Position numbers and translations under genes: made by a program. From Deltaproteobacteria bacterium (GTDB lineage Bacteria; Myxococcota_A; Polyangia; Polyangiales; Sandaracinaceae), in the NCBI GenBank assembly GCA_017303575.1, contig JAFLCL010000021.1, positions 1 through 60,420 on the forward strand: a stretch of 60,420 nucleotides of DNA, in the 5' to 3' direction. Shown here piece after piece: positions 25,373 through 33,844 of this stretch. A model generated the notes under the pieces. That model ran no database searches, had not been told where the DNA came from, and was given only the letters and a program-made list of their open reading frames with translations. Every line of letters starts with the position of its first letter. Positions within the stretch are counted from its first letter, which is position 1.

Positions 25373-26863
25373 TCATGCGGAAGCTCCGGCGCGATCGTAC
25401 CGGAAGAGATGGCGTCCCACCCGGAATTGATCGCCCGCCTTGAGGATGCGCTCACCGCGGATGCGGATCGCGGTGCCATTGGACGAGCCTAGGTCGCGCA
25501 GGACGAAGCGTCGCTGGCTGCGATCGAGCGCGATCGCTGCGTGGCGTCGCGACATGAACGGGTCGTCGGTGCAGACGACGTCGCCCTGCTCGCGCCCCAC
25601 GACGGTCTCGTCGCGGTAGATGTAGTGCACGTCGCGTCCCACGCCTTCGGTCGTGTACTGCACGAGCCGCGCGAGGCGCGCGACCTCGGGCGTGCCGAAG
25701 ACGAGCACGCCGCGGTGCATGGCAGGCCCGAGCGGGAGCTCGGTCTCGGGCAACACCTCGAAGCGCATCAGCTGCTGCCCGAGCAACAGCATGTCGCCGT
25801 CGTTGAGCTCGACGGGCTCGCGCAAGCGCACGTACACGCCGTTGATGCTGTCGAGGTCGCGCACGAGCAGGCCCTCGGCGCGAGGCACCAGGCGCACGTG
25901 TCGAGGCGAGAGGTAAGGATCGTCGGCGAGGACGACGTGACCCTCGGTGCGACCCACGTCCGTGGGATCGTCGACGATGGGGTACGCGCGACCGTCGGTT
26001 CCGTCCTTGAGGATCGCGACGAGCGTTCCGTGCATCGCGCGCTGACCATTCACGACGGCGGCGGGGCCCGAGTCGACGTGGGCCGTGGGGAGCGCCGGCT
26101 GCGGCGCCTGCTGCATCGGCGCCTGCTGCATCGGCGCCTGCTGCATCGGCGCCTGTTGCATCGGCGCCTGCTGCATCGGCGCCTGCTGCATCGGAGCCTG
26201 CTGCATCGGCGCCTGCTGCATCGACGCTTGGTGCTGCTGTCCGTAGCCCGCGACCGCAGCGGCGACGTTCGACGCGGGTGGCTGTTGTGCGGCGCCATCG
26301 GCGTACCGCGCGCCGCAGAACTTGCAGAAGTCAGCGCCGCTCTCGCCGAGCGAACGACAACGCCAGCACACGGGCGCGGGCTGCGCACCGTACGGCGAAG
26401 CAGCCACCACCTGCGGCGAAGGCGCGCCGGCCTGCACGGCGCCGAGCTGGAAGCCGCAGTTGTTGCAGAACCGCATGTGCGGCGGGTTCGGCGTGTTGCA
26501 GCGAGGGCAAGTGATCATCGGTGGGGCCACGCCGGCTGGGGAGGGCGCTGCGAGCGATTGAGGGGCTGAAGCGAGCTGTGCAAGAAGCTGAGGAGCGAGC
26601 GGGGACTGCGGCTGGACGGGCTGTGCGACCGGTGCGGAGAAGGCGACCGGTGCGGAGACGGCGAACGGTGCGGCGGCGGCGAACGGGGCAGCGGGAGCGA
26701 GCGGAGCGGATGGCTGGGGCGCGCCCCCGCGAGCGATCCCGGTCGGTGGGGTGGGGAGAGCGTTCGGTCGCTCCGCCGGCACCCAATCCCCGAGCCGGTG
26801 ACCACAGTCCTGGCAGTACAGGCTGCCGTGCGGGTTGGCGCGCCCGCAGTTCTTGCAGTTCAT
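25373..26863 (-). CDS. Triple zinc-ribbon, double-FHA protein
   Basis: The 496-residue product opens with a zinc ribbon (CKNCGR...CQDCG, about 3-21). A long Ala/Pro linker leads to two more ribbons (CPRCNTPNP...CNNCG at about 119-137; CWRCRSLGE...CKFCG at about 166-184), eight MQQAP pentapeptides, and two FHA domains (about 275-370 with SPRHVRL and DSINGVYV; about 385-490 with SRRHAAI and GSSNGTAI). Both FHA domains keep the Ser-Arg/Pro-Arg-His and Asn signature residues, so both may bind phosphothreonine. It is soluble. It stands 94 bp upstream of the PP2C gene and is probably co-transcribed. The number of zinc ribbons on one FHA protein is unusual. Confidence 0.88.
   Translation of the reverse strand: MNCKNCGRANPHGSLYCQDCGHRLGDWVPAERPNALPTPPTGIARGGAPQPSAPLAPAAPFAAAAPFAVSAPVAFSAPVAQPVQPQSPLAPQLLAQLASAPQSLAAPSPAGVAPPMITCPRCNTPNPPHMRFCNNCGFQLGAVQAGAPSPQVVAASPYGAQPAPVCWRCRSLGESGADFCKFCGARYADGAAQQPPASNVAAAVAGYGQQHQASMQQAPMQQAPMQQAPMQQAPMQQAPMQQAPMQQAPMQQAPQPALPTAHVDSGPAAVVNGQRAMHGTLVAILKDGTDGRAYPIVDDPTDVGRTEGHVVLADDPYLSPRHVRLVPRAEGLLVRDLDSINGVYVRLREPVELNDGDMLLLGQQLMRFEVLPETELPLGPAMHRGVLVFGTPEVARLARLVQYTTEGVGRDVHYIYRDETVVGREQGDVVCTDDPFMSRRHAAIALDRSQRRFVLRDLGSSNGTAIRIRGERILKAGDQFRVGRHLFRYDRAGASA
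26103..26222 (-). repeat. Eight 15-bp tandem repeats inside the FHA/zinc-ribbon gene
   Basis: On the plus strand the unit GGCGCCTGCTGCATC occurs eight times head to tail, with single-base changes in unit 4 (TGTTGC) and unit 7 (GGAGCC). On the coding strand it encodes eight copies of the pentapeptide MQQAP. Because 15 is a multiple of three, copy-number change would alter the linker length between the zinc ribbons and the FHA domains without breaking the frame. Confidence 0.93.
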
Positions 26864-26953
26864 GCGTGCGCCGAAGGAGAACCCGCCCGACGTTGCGCCG
26901 TCAAGACTGCTGTCGCGGTTCTCTGCGCCGGCAAACGAGCGCTACGCAACGCG

Positions 26954-27646
26954 TCAGAGTCGCTCCACGGCGCCGAAGCGCACCATCACCCCGAGCGCCA
27001 CCTCGAGCACGAGGTTGACGCCGAACGGATCCGCGCGCGTGGTGCCGTCGCGCGTGCTGAACGGCGCGGTCGCGAAGAGCCACGCCTCCGCGCTGGCGAA
27101 GACGGCGAACTCGCTCGAGAGCTCGACCTGCACGCCCGCACCTCCGGTCACGACGCCACCGCCCGTCGACACGCTCGATGCATCGCCGAACAGCAGCAGG
27201 CCGACCGACGCGCCGATCCACGGCTGCACGCGCGAGCTCGAGTCGAGCACGTAGCGGAGGTGTCCCCGCAGCGAGTGGAGGAGCGCGACCTCGTAGAGGC
27301 TCGCGCTGTCGAGCACCCACAGATCGTAGGCGAGGCCCCAGCCCACGCCGTCGGGGCTGCGGCGCGTGAGCCGGGTGGCCAGACCCACGCCGGCGTTCAT
27401 CACGCAGTCGCGGTTCGCCGGACAGATCGCCGATCGCTCGATCGGCACGACGGCGAGCGCCCCGACCTCGAGCTCCCACCAGGACGGTCCGCGGTCGGGG
27501 GGCGGCGGGAGCGCGAGGCCCGTCTCCTCGGTCTCCTCGGCCGTGACATCGTCCGCACGTGCGATCGCCGCGTTCGTCGTTGCGAACGCAGCGATCGCGA
27601 TCGCCACCGAGAACCGCGCGCCGCTGGATCCACACCACGTCACCAT
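26954..27646 (-). CDS. Outer-membrane beta-barrel-like protein
   Basis: From ATG 27646 the product is 230 residues with a signal peptide ending near AAIARADD. The rest alternates hydrophobic and polar residues in many short strands with Gly/Trp turns (WWELEVGALAVVPI, VGWGLAYDLWVLD, LRGHLRYVLD, VQPWIGASVGLLLFG), and ends in GVMVRFGAVERL. This pattern fits a small outer-membrane barrel, as in OmpW/OmpA-type proteins, though the exact family is unclear. A frame extension to 27682 exists. It is 90 bp upstream of the zinc-ribbon/FHA gene on the same strand. Confidence 0.68.
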   Translation of the reverse strand: MVTWCGSSGARFSVAIAIAAFATTNAAIARADDVTAEETEETGLALPPPPDRGPSWWELEVGALAVVPIERSAICPANRDCVMNAGVGLATRLTRRSPDGVGWGLAYDLWVLDSASLYEVALLHSLRGHLRYVLDSSSRVQPWIGASVGLLLFGDASSVSTGGGVVTGGAGVQVELSSEFAVFASAEAWLFATAPFSTRDGTTRADPFGVNLVLEVALGVMVRFGAVERL

Positions 27647-27709
27647 CTGCCTCGCCTCGGCACGCCCTCGCGCGTCACGCACGAAGGCGCGCGACAGCGC
27701 GAACGGTTG

Positions 27710-27737
27710 TTGACACGCAAAGTGCCCTTTCTATAGT
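27710..27737 (+). promoter_or_regulatory. Near-consensus sigma-70-type promoter
   Basis: TTGACA at 27710-27715 and TATAGT at 27732-27737 are separated by 16 bp. This is the only clearly housekeeping-type promoter seen in the window. It points to the acidic protein gene at 27874, giving a 5' untranslated region of roughly 130 nt. Confidence 0.75.
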
Positions 27738-27873
27738 ACCGCGCCATTCGGCCCCGCTCGTGGTCGATCGCACGAGAGACCACACCCCGAAACGCGCACG
27801 AGCGGCGCGTTCTCGTCCCCGAAGACCTCCGCCGCGAACAGCGTTCGCGGCTCGTTTCTCCCAAGGACCGCGC

Positions 27874-28254
27874 ATGGAACTCTTTCTCGACAAGCGCGCC
27901 GTAAAGCAGATCCGGACGTCCGCGCAGGACTCCATCGACGAAGGCGACAGCGACTCACTCCGTGAGGACGTGCTCGCCGCGTTCAACGACGAGCAGATCG
28001 AAGAGATCGAGCGTCGGATCGACAGCGTCGACTTCAGCGACTTCATCTCCGAGATCCTCGACGAGTGGTCGGGCGACGAGGTCGACGAGCTCATGGAGCT
28101 GCTCGAAGGCCACATGGCGGAGGCCGGCATCGAGATCAAGTACGCCCCCGCCGACGCCGACGACGAAGAGGACGACGAGCCCGAGGACGACGACGACGAC
28201 GAGGAAGAAGGCGAAGAGGTCGGCTTCGTCGAGGACGAGCCCGAAGAGCTCTGA
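27874..28254 (+). CDS. Small, highly acidic protein of unknown function
   Basis: The 126-residue product starts at ATG 27874 with an AAGGA ribosome-binding site. Residues 1-90 are predicted helical (MELFLDKRAVKQIRTSAQDS; IEEIERRIDSVDFSDFISEI), and residues 95-126 are an almost unbroken Asp/Glu tail. There is no signal peptide or Cys. Such acidic tails occur in DNA-mimic, histone-chaperone-like or RNA polymerase-associated proteins, but no family is recognised. A near-consensus promoter and a hairpin terminator flank it, so it is a single-gene transcript, probably well expressed. Confidence 0.8.
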   Translation: MELFLDKRAVKQIRTSAQDSIDEGDSDSLREDVLAAFNDEQIEEIERRIDSVDFSDFISEILDEWSGDEVDELMELLEGHMAEAGIEIKYAPADADDEEDDEPEDDDDDEEEGEEVGFVEDEPEEL

Positions 28255-28279
28255 GCCTCACGATCCTCCCACCGGAGCG

Positions 28280-28315
28280 AGCGCACCACGCACGTGGCGC
28301 GCTCGTTTTCGTTTC
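28280..28315 (+). terminator. Intrinsic terminator after the acidic protein gene
   Basis: AGCGCACCAC (28280-28289) pairs with GTGGCGCGCT (28294-28303) with one mismatch and a 4-nt loop, followed by CGTTTTCGTTT. It lies 25 bp after the stop at 28254 and also just before the convergent threonine aldolase stop, so it may serve both. Confidence 0.65.
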
Positions 28316-28330
28316 CGTCCGAGGCCGTCG

Positions 28331-29332
28331 TCAGATCGTCGCGAGCACCTGGAGCGCGCGCGCGATCGCCGCTGCGTCGACATCGAGGTGGGTCACCGCG
28401 CGGATCTGCGTGGGACCGAAGGGCGACACGAGCACGCCGTGCTGCGCAGCGCGCTCGCACACCACGCCCGGCGTGAGCCCGGCGCGGGGGGTGAAGAGCA
28501 CGATGTTCGTCTCCGGCGCGATGGTCTGCGCGCCCGCGGCCTCGAGCCCACGCGCGAGCGATCGTGCATTCTCGTGATCGTCCGCGAGGCGCGTGCGGTG
28601 GTGATCGAGCGCGAAGAGCGCGCCGGCCGCCACGATGCCTGCCTGTCGCATCGCGCCCCCCGACCGCTTGCGGATCCGGAGCGCCTCGCCGATCGCCTCG
28701 CGCGAGCCCGCGATCGCGCTGCCCACCGGCGCGCCCAGGCCCTTCGAGAAGCACGCCGCGACCGTATCGAAGCCCTCCACGATCGCGGCTTCGCTCGCGC
28801 CGCACGCGATCGCCGCGTGCCACACGCGCGCGCCATCCACGTGTGTGCTCAGCGATCGCGCACGCGCTGCATCACGCACAGCGCGCGCGTCGTCGATCGA
28901 CCACACGCGACCGCCCGCGCGGTTGTGCGTGTTCTCGATCGCGACGAGCCGCGTGCGCGGCTCCCAGTACGCCGAGGTGATCGCGAGCTCGAGCTCCGCT
29001 GGCGTGAAGAAGCCTCCACGGCCTGCGATCGCGTGCTGCACGCCAGCCGCGCCCATCGCGCCCGACTCGTACAGCACGAGGTGCGCGTGCTCGCCCACGA
29101 TCACCTGATCGCCCGGCCCGCAGTGGATCTGCAACGCGATCTGGTTCGCCATCGTCCCGCTCGGAACGAACAGCGCGGCCTCCTTGCCGAGGATCTCGGC
29201 GACGCGCTCCTCGAGGCGTCGCACGGTCGGATCCTCCCGGTAGATGTCGTCGCCCACCTCGGCGGCGGCCATCGCGCGGCGCATCGCCTCGGTGGGTCGG
29301 GTCACGGTGTCGGAGCGCAGGTCGACGAGCAT
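28331..29332 (-). CDS. ltaE: Low-specificity L-threonine aldolase
   Basis: The 333-residue product starts at ATG 29332 ([17 protein letters not shown]) and shows the threonine aldolase pattern: [41 protein letters not shown] with the PLP-nitrogen Asp, and the Schiff-base Lys197 in [11 protein letters not shown]. It cleaves L-threonine or L-allo-threonine to glycine and acetaldehyde with PLP. A frame extension of 7 codons upstream is possible but has no support. No operon partner is seen: it converges on the acidic protein gene and is divergent from the tRNA. Confidence 0.92.
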   Translation of the reverse strand: MLVDLRSDTVTRPTEAMRRAMAAAEVGDDIYREDPTVRRLEERVAEILGKEAALFVPSGTMANQIALQIHCGPGDQVIVGEHAHLVLYESGAMGAAGVQHAIAGRGGFFTPAELELAITSAYWEPRTRLVAIENTHNRAGGRVWSIDDARAVRDAARARSLSTHVDGARVWHAAIACGASEAAIVEGFDTVAACFSKGLGAPVGSAIAGSREAIGEALRIRKRSGGAMRQAGIVAAGALFALDHHRTRLADDHENARSLARGLEAAGAQTIAPETNIVLFTPRAGLTPGVVCERAAQHGVLVSPFGPTQIRAVTHLDVDAAAIARALQVLATI

Positions 29333-29451
29333 GGTCAGAACGTACCGCGGCACGCGTCTCCGGCCTTGACGATCGCGATGGGCCGAGGTAGCTCACGCGC
29401 CCTGTTTCGACCGGGACCGCGCGAGCGGTGACGAGCGGAACGGACTGACAC

Positions 29452-29523
<72 letters not shown>

Positions 29524-29645
29524 TCCACCGACGCGACGAGAGCGACCACGGGGGTGGACGCTCAGGCGCTGCAGGTGCCTTCGCGGGGGGGATTCGCGCC
29601 GACTTTTCGAGCGGATCGAGCCGACGATCGTTGCATCATGCGGCG

Positions 29646-30734
29646 ATGCGACGTCTCCCCGTCCTGCTCCCGATCCTCGCCGCGCTCGCGCTCGGCTGCG
29701 GTCCCACCGAGAGCCTCGACGCCGCGCTGCCCCTCGACGCGGGCCTGGATGCGCCGTCGCTCGACGCGCGCACGCCCGACGACGCTCGCTCCACCGAGGA
29801 CGCGCCGGCGGAGGAAGACGCCGCCGTGCACGTGGATGCCTCCATGACGGACGACGCAGCACTCACCGACGACGCGCCGACGGAGGACGCATTCGTGGGA
29901 TCGGACGCGCACGCGACCGCCGACGCAGCAGCAGACGGCGGCTTCCTCACGAGCCTCTCGTGCCCGGACTTTCTGGGCCTTCCCATCGAGGGCGCGACGT
30001 TGCCCGGCGTGCTCCCCGAGGGCGTGCGCATCGGGCCCGACTGCTCCGTCTACGTCGCGCTCGCGAACCACGTGTACCGCGTCGCACAGGGCTCGGGCAC
30101 AGTGACCGACTTCGCGACGCGACCGACGGGTGACTTCCAGGGCGTCGAGTTCGGCCCCGGCGATCGGATGTACGTCACGGATCGCACCACCGACAGCGTG
30201 CTGCGCTTCGTGGCCTCGAGCGGTGTGTTCGTCGACGTCTTCGCGAGCACCACGCTCGATGGGCCCAACACCCCGCGCTTCGGCCCCGACGGACGCCTCT
30301 ACGTCTCGAACCGCAACACCGGGAACGTCGTGCGCTTCGCGGCAGACGGCACCGCGCTCGGCGAGTTCGCCACGCACCCGCTGCTCGCGAGCCCCGAGGG
30401 CATCTCGTTCGGCCCCGACGGCAACCTGTACGTGGCCGCGCGCATCAACTCGGTGGTCATGCGCTTCGACGGGACGACGGGTGCGCTCCTCACGCAGATC
30501 ACGCCGACGGGCGCGGCCTTCATGGCGCCCGAGAACCTGGCGTTCACCTCCGACGGCTCGCTCTGGATCGCCAGCCGCGACGCGCGCGAGATCCTTCGTT
30601 TCGATGCGTACACGGGCGTCGAGATCGAGCGCTTCGCGACGCTGGCGACCGAGGAGCCGATCGGGATGGACGTGGCCGCCGATCACCTCGTCGTGGGCAT
30701 GCGCGGTACGGGACGCGTCGTGGTCTTCCGCTGA
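29646..30734 (+). CDS. Lipoprotein with Asp/Ala-rich linker and NHL/SMP-30-like beta-propeller
   Basis: The 362-residue product has a lipobox LALGC (Cys18), an Asp/Ala-rich linker to about residue 98, then a propeller built from repeated units with FGPDGRLYV, FGPDGNLYVA and FTSDGSLWIA, each about 45 residues. This repeat is typical of NHL or SMP-30/gluconolactonase-like propellers, used for binding or for lactone hydrolysis. No clear metal triad is visible, so I assign no reaction. It should sit on the outer face of a membrane. It starts 122 bp after the tRNA. Confidence 0.85.
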   Translation: MRRLPVLLPILAALALGCGPTESLDAALPLDAGLDAPSLDARTPDDARSTEDAPAEEDAAVHVDASMTDDAALTDDAPTEDAFVGSDAHATADAAADGGFLTSLSCPDFLGLPIEGATLPGVLPEGVRIGPDCSVYVALANHVYRVAQGSGTVTDFATRPTGDFQGVEFGPGDRMYVTDRTTDSVLRFVASSGVFVDVFASTTLDGPNTPRFGPDGRLYVSNRNTGNVVRFAADGTALGEFATHPLLASPEGISFGPDGNLYVAARINSVVMRFDGTTGALLTQITPTGAAFMAPENLAFTSDGSLWIASRDAREILRFDAYTGVEIERFATLATEEPIGMDVAADHLVVGMRGTGRVVVFR

Positions 30735-30775
30735 GTCGCGGAAGGTTCGGATCGATCGCCGCGTAGAGGCCTCGC

Positions 30776-31744
30776 GTGTCTCGTCACGACATCCGGCACT
30801 TGCTCGATCCCCTCACCGCGCGTCCCGTCGCCGCGAACGAAGCGCGCGCGCTCCTCGCCGATGCGCGTCACCTCGTCGAAACGACGACCGCCGACGACGA
30901 GGCGCTCCTCGACGCGGCCGTGTTGATCCACGAGTCGCTGCCCGCCACGCAGCACGAGGCGGAGCCGTGGTGCCTGCTCGCGGAGATCGCCTACAAGCTC
31001 GGCTACCTCAGCGGCGACGACTACGAGCCCGACGCGGTCGCGCTGTCGCTCTCGATCCTCGAGCGCGCGCTGACGATGGCGCCGGGGCACCTCGAGTCAC
31101 GTGCGCTGCGCGCGGATGTGCTGATGCTGGCGCGTCGCTACAAGGAAGGCGCGGCGGCGCTCGACGGGCTCGATCCGAACCACTGGCGCGCCGCCTCGGC
31201 GCTCGCACGTCTCACCGAGGTCACGCGCAATCCGCTCACGTACCGCACCGCGCTGCGCTCGATGGTGAAGCACGCGCCCGCGACACGACGCCCCACCCTC
31301 CTCAACTCCGCGGGCTCGCGCCTCGCCGAGGTCGGCCGCTACGACGAGGCCCTCGAGATGCTCGACGAGTGCCTCGCGCTCGAGCCGACCTTCGCGTGGG
31401 CGTGGCACTCGAAGGCCCGCATCCTCGCGATGCTCGGTCGTCGCGGCGAGGCGCTCGCGCTCGTCGAGCGCGCGATGACGCACGGTCGTTTCGGAGCCGC
31501 AGCGCAGCTGCACGCCTGGCTCCTCACCCAGCCTGAACTTCCGCCGCGCACGCAGATCCTCGAGGCGCGCTGCGCGAGCTGCAGCGCGGCGGTCGTCGGC
31601 GGGCGCTGTCCGTGTGAAGCTCGAGAGACGGTCTCGCTCACGCCACGCGAGATCCAGTCGTTCCGCCGCAAGCCGTGCCCGAGCTGCGGCTTCGAGGTCC
31701 TCGGCTTCGCGACGAAGTGCGCTGCTTGTCACGCTCGCGTGTGA
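30776..31744 (+). CDS. Cytoplasmic TPR protein with C-terminal Cys-pair (zinc-ribbon-like) region
   Basis: The start is GTG 30776 with an AGAGG-type ribosome-binding site. The 322-residue product has TPR-like helical repeats (ESRALRADVLMLARRYKEG; SRLAEVGRYDEALEMLDECL; WHSKARILAMLGRRGEALAL). Residues 261-322 carry CASC, CPC, CPSC and CAAC pairs, suggesting a zinc-binding domain. There is no signal peptide. TPR proteins mediate protein contacts; the target is not known. It converges on the crotonase gene with a 16-bp gap. Confidence 0.8.
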   Translation: MSRHDIRHLLDPLTARPVAANEARALLADARHLVETTTADDEALLDAAVLIHESLPATQHEAEPWCLLAEIAYKLGYLSGDDYEPDAVALSLSILERALTMAPGHLESRALRADVLMLARRYKEGAAALDGLDPNHWRAASALARLTEVTRNPLTYRTALRSMVKHAPATRRPTLLNSAGSRLAEVGRYDEALEMLDECLALEPTFAWAWHSKARILAMLGRRGEALALVERAMTHGRFGAAAQLHAWLLTQPELPPRTQILEARCASCSAAVVGGRCPCEARETVSLTPREIQSFRRKPCPSCGFEVLGFATKCAACHARV

Positions 31745-31760
31745 GCTGGTCCTGAGACGC

Positions 31761-32540
31761 TCATCGTCCCTTGAACACGCCCGCGCGTCGCTCGAGGAAG
31801 CTCGCGAGGCCCTCGGCTGCATCCTCGGAGGACATCAACGCGCGCGCCTGCTCGAGCAAGAGCGCGTTCGCCGCGGCCTCGCCCTCACGCTCGGAGAGAC
31901 GCGCGCTCTCGAGGCTCGCACGCACACCGAGCGGCGCGGCCTTCGCGACCGATGCGGCGATCGCTGCCCCACGCGCGCACACCTCAGCAGGCGCGGTGAT
32001 CTCCGACACGAGACCGATGCGGTGGGCTTCGTTCGCGTCGAACGTCTCGCCGGTGAGGAGCCACCGCATCGCGTTGTGCCATCCGAAGCGCGAGGGCATG
32101 CGCATCGTCGCGCCGCCGAAGGGGAAGATGCCGCGCAGGATCTCGATCTGTCCGAAGCGCGTGTCGCTCGCGGCCACGATGATGTCCGAGGCGAGGCAGA
32201 GCTCGATGCCGATCGTCAGGCAGTGACCACGCACGGCGACCACCACGGGCTTGCTGCGCACACGTCCTCGCAGACCCAGAGGATCGACGAGCTCTTCGGG
32301 AAACAGCGCTGCGCCGCTCGCGACCGCGGGGCCCACCTCGCCGAGATCGAGGCCCGCGGTGAAGTGATCACCCTCGGGCTCGACGAGCAACACGCGCACC
32401 TCCGGATCGGCGTCCGCCACGGTGTACGCCTCGGCGAGCTGCCGCAGCATGGCGAGATCGAAGGCGTTGCGCTTGGCCGCGCGCGTGAGGCGGATGCGCG
32501 CGACGTGATCGTGGACCTGGAGATCGATGCGATCGCTCAT
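31761..32540 (-). CDS. Enoyl-CoA hydratase/isomerase family (crotonase) protein
   Basis: The 259-residue product (ATG 32540) shows the crotonase fold: AKRNAFDLAML, the oxyanion-hole segment DHFTAGLDLGEV, and the second glycine segment VAVRGHCLTIGIELCLASDI followed by FGQIEILRGIFP. The glutamate in GIEL and the one in GQIEI are candidate catalytic residues. It would hydrate or isomerise a CoA-bound enoyl substrate. It is not next to other beta-oxidation genes, so its pathway is unclear. Its start lies 30 bp downstream of the metallophosphoesterase stop, so it may be co-transcribed. Confidence 0.88.
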   Translation of the reverse strand: MSDRIDLQVHDHVARIRLTRAAKRNAFDLAMLRQLAEAYTVADADPEVRVLLVEPEGDHFTAGLDLGEVGPAVASGAALFPEELVDPLGLRGRVRSKPVVVAVRGHCLTIGIELCLASDIIVAASDTRFGQIEILRGIFPFGGATMRMPSRFGWHNAMRWLLTGETFDANEAHRIGLVSEITAPAEVCARGAAIAASVAKAAPLGVRASLESARLSEREGEAAANALLLEQARALMSSEDAAEGLASFLERRAGVFKGR

Positions 32541-32570
32541 GCCCGCGACCATCGCACGAAACGGCGCGGC

Positions 32571-33737
32571 TCAGGCCGCGTGGAGCTCGATGACCGAGAT
32601 CTCCGAGCGTGTGCCGATGCGCAGCGGCGGTCCCCACGTACCGGTCCCTTCGCTCACCCAGAGCTGCGCGTCGCCCACACGATGGAGGCCGCTGAGGAAC
32701 GGCTGCTCGAGGCGCACGAGCGCACCGAACGGCTGCATCTGGCCGCCATGGGTGTGCCCCGAGATCTGGAGCGCCACGCCCGCCCGTGACGCGACATCGA
32801 TCCCGCGCGGCTGGTGCGCGAGCAGCACGACGGGACCGGGGGGACGATCACGCAGCGCCGCCGCGAGATCCGAGACGCCTCCGAAGCGCGGACTGTGCGC
32901 GTCGTCGATGCCCGCGAGGACGATCGACTGTCCGTTCTTCTCGATCACGACGTGTCGGTTGCGCAGCACGTCGAGGCCCAGCGTCTCGAGGTGGGCGACC
33001 CACGCATCGACGCCGCTGAAGAGCTCGTGGTTGCCGGTCACGAAGCGCACGCCGTGCGGCGCCTTCAGCTCCGCGAGCGGCGCGACCTCGCTCGCGAGCT
33101 CGCTCACGCTGCCATCGACGAGGTCGCCCGTGATCGCGATCAGGTCGGGCTCGAGGCCGTGCACGCGCTCGACGAGCGACTCCACGAACCGGCGGCGGAT
33201 GAGCGGCCCCACGTGCACGTCGGTGAGCTGCACGATGCGAAACCCCTCGAAGCTCGGAGGAAGCCCCGCGATCTTCACGTGCACGCGGCGGATGTCGGGC
33301 GCCGCGAGGCCACGCGTGACGCCCCACGTCACGAGCCCGAGCGTGAGGGCCACCGCGGCGGCTGCGAGCGCACGCGCGCCCGCCGACCCTTCGTTCACCC
33401 ACGGCGCCAGGGCGCTCGCGTGCGCGACGTTCTCGAAGACGAGCCGCGTGCCATCGAGCGCGAGCAGCGCGACATCCAGATAGAACAGCGTGCCGAGCCA
33501 CACGTACGCGCCCCACGCGAGCGGCACTGCGACGCGAGACTCGAGCGCGCGTGTCCCGATCATGGCGAGCGGGAGCGCGATCGAGAGCGTCGCGAACAGC
33601 AGCGTGAGCACCGTGCCGATCGGCGCGGGCCACATGGGATCGGCGCCCACACGCAGCCACGCGTAGCCATGGAGCAGCGCGCTCACAGTGCCGAGGACGG
33701 AGAGGAAGACGATCACCCGCGGGGCCGAGACACGCAC
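32571..33737 (-). CDS. Membrane-anchored metallophosphoesterase
   Basis: The 388-residue product (GTG 33737) has four membrane helices in the first 145 residues and a calcineurin-like phosphoesterase domain at about 165-388. The signature blocks are present: TDVHVGP, GDLVDG, GNHELFSG, LLAHQP and GHTHGGQ. All metal ligands (Asp, His, Asn) are intact, so it should hydrolyse a phosphodiester or phosphomonoester using two metals. The layout resembles YkuE/YaeI-type membrane phosphodiesterases of unknown substrate, possibly phospholipid head groups. It precedes the crotonase gene on the same strand. Confidence 0.9.
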   Translation of the reverse strand: MRVSAPRVIVFLSVLGTVSALLHGYAWLRVGADPMWPAPIGTVLTLLFATLSIALPLAMIGTRALESRVAVPLAWGAYVWLGTLFYLDVALLALDGTRLVFENVAHASALAPWVNEGSAGARALAAAAVALTLGLVTWGVTRGLAAPDIRRVHVKIAGLPPSFEGFRIVQLTDVHVGPLIRRRFVESLVERVHGLEPDLIAITGDLVDGSVSELASEVAPLAELKAPHGVRFVTGNHELFSGVDAWVAHLETLGLDVLRNRHVVIEKNGQSIVLAGIDDAHSPRFGGVSDLAAALRDRPPGPVVLLAHQPRGIDVASRAGVALQISGHTHGGQMQPFGALVRLEQPFLSGLHRVGDAQLWVSEGTGTWGPPLRIGTRSEISVIELHAA

Positions 33738-33844
33738 ACGACCATCGTGGACGCGTGGCTCGAGACGGCCCGTGAAGAAGCGTTCCGCGCGCGTGACGAA
33801 GGCCCTCGCACGAGCGTCCCGCGATCCACTACGATCCCGCCGCG

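Noticed and set aside
26103..26222. Possible CRISPR array
   Set aside because: The 15-bp units are directly adjacent with no spacers and lie in frame inside a gene.
21785..26863. Type VI secretion locus suggested by FHA and PP2C genes
   Set aside because: No structural secretion genes (sheath, VgrG, TssJKLM) are visible in the window.
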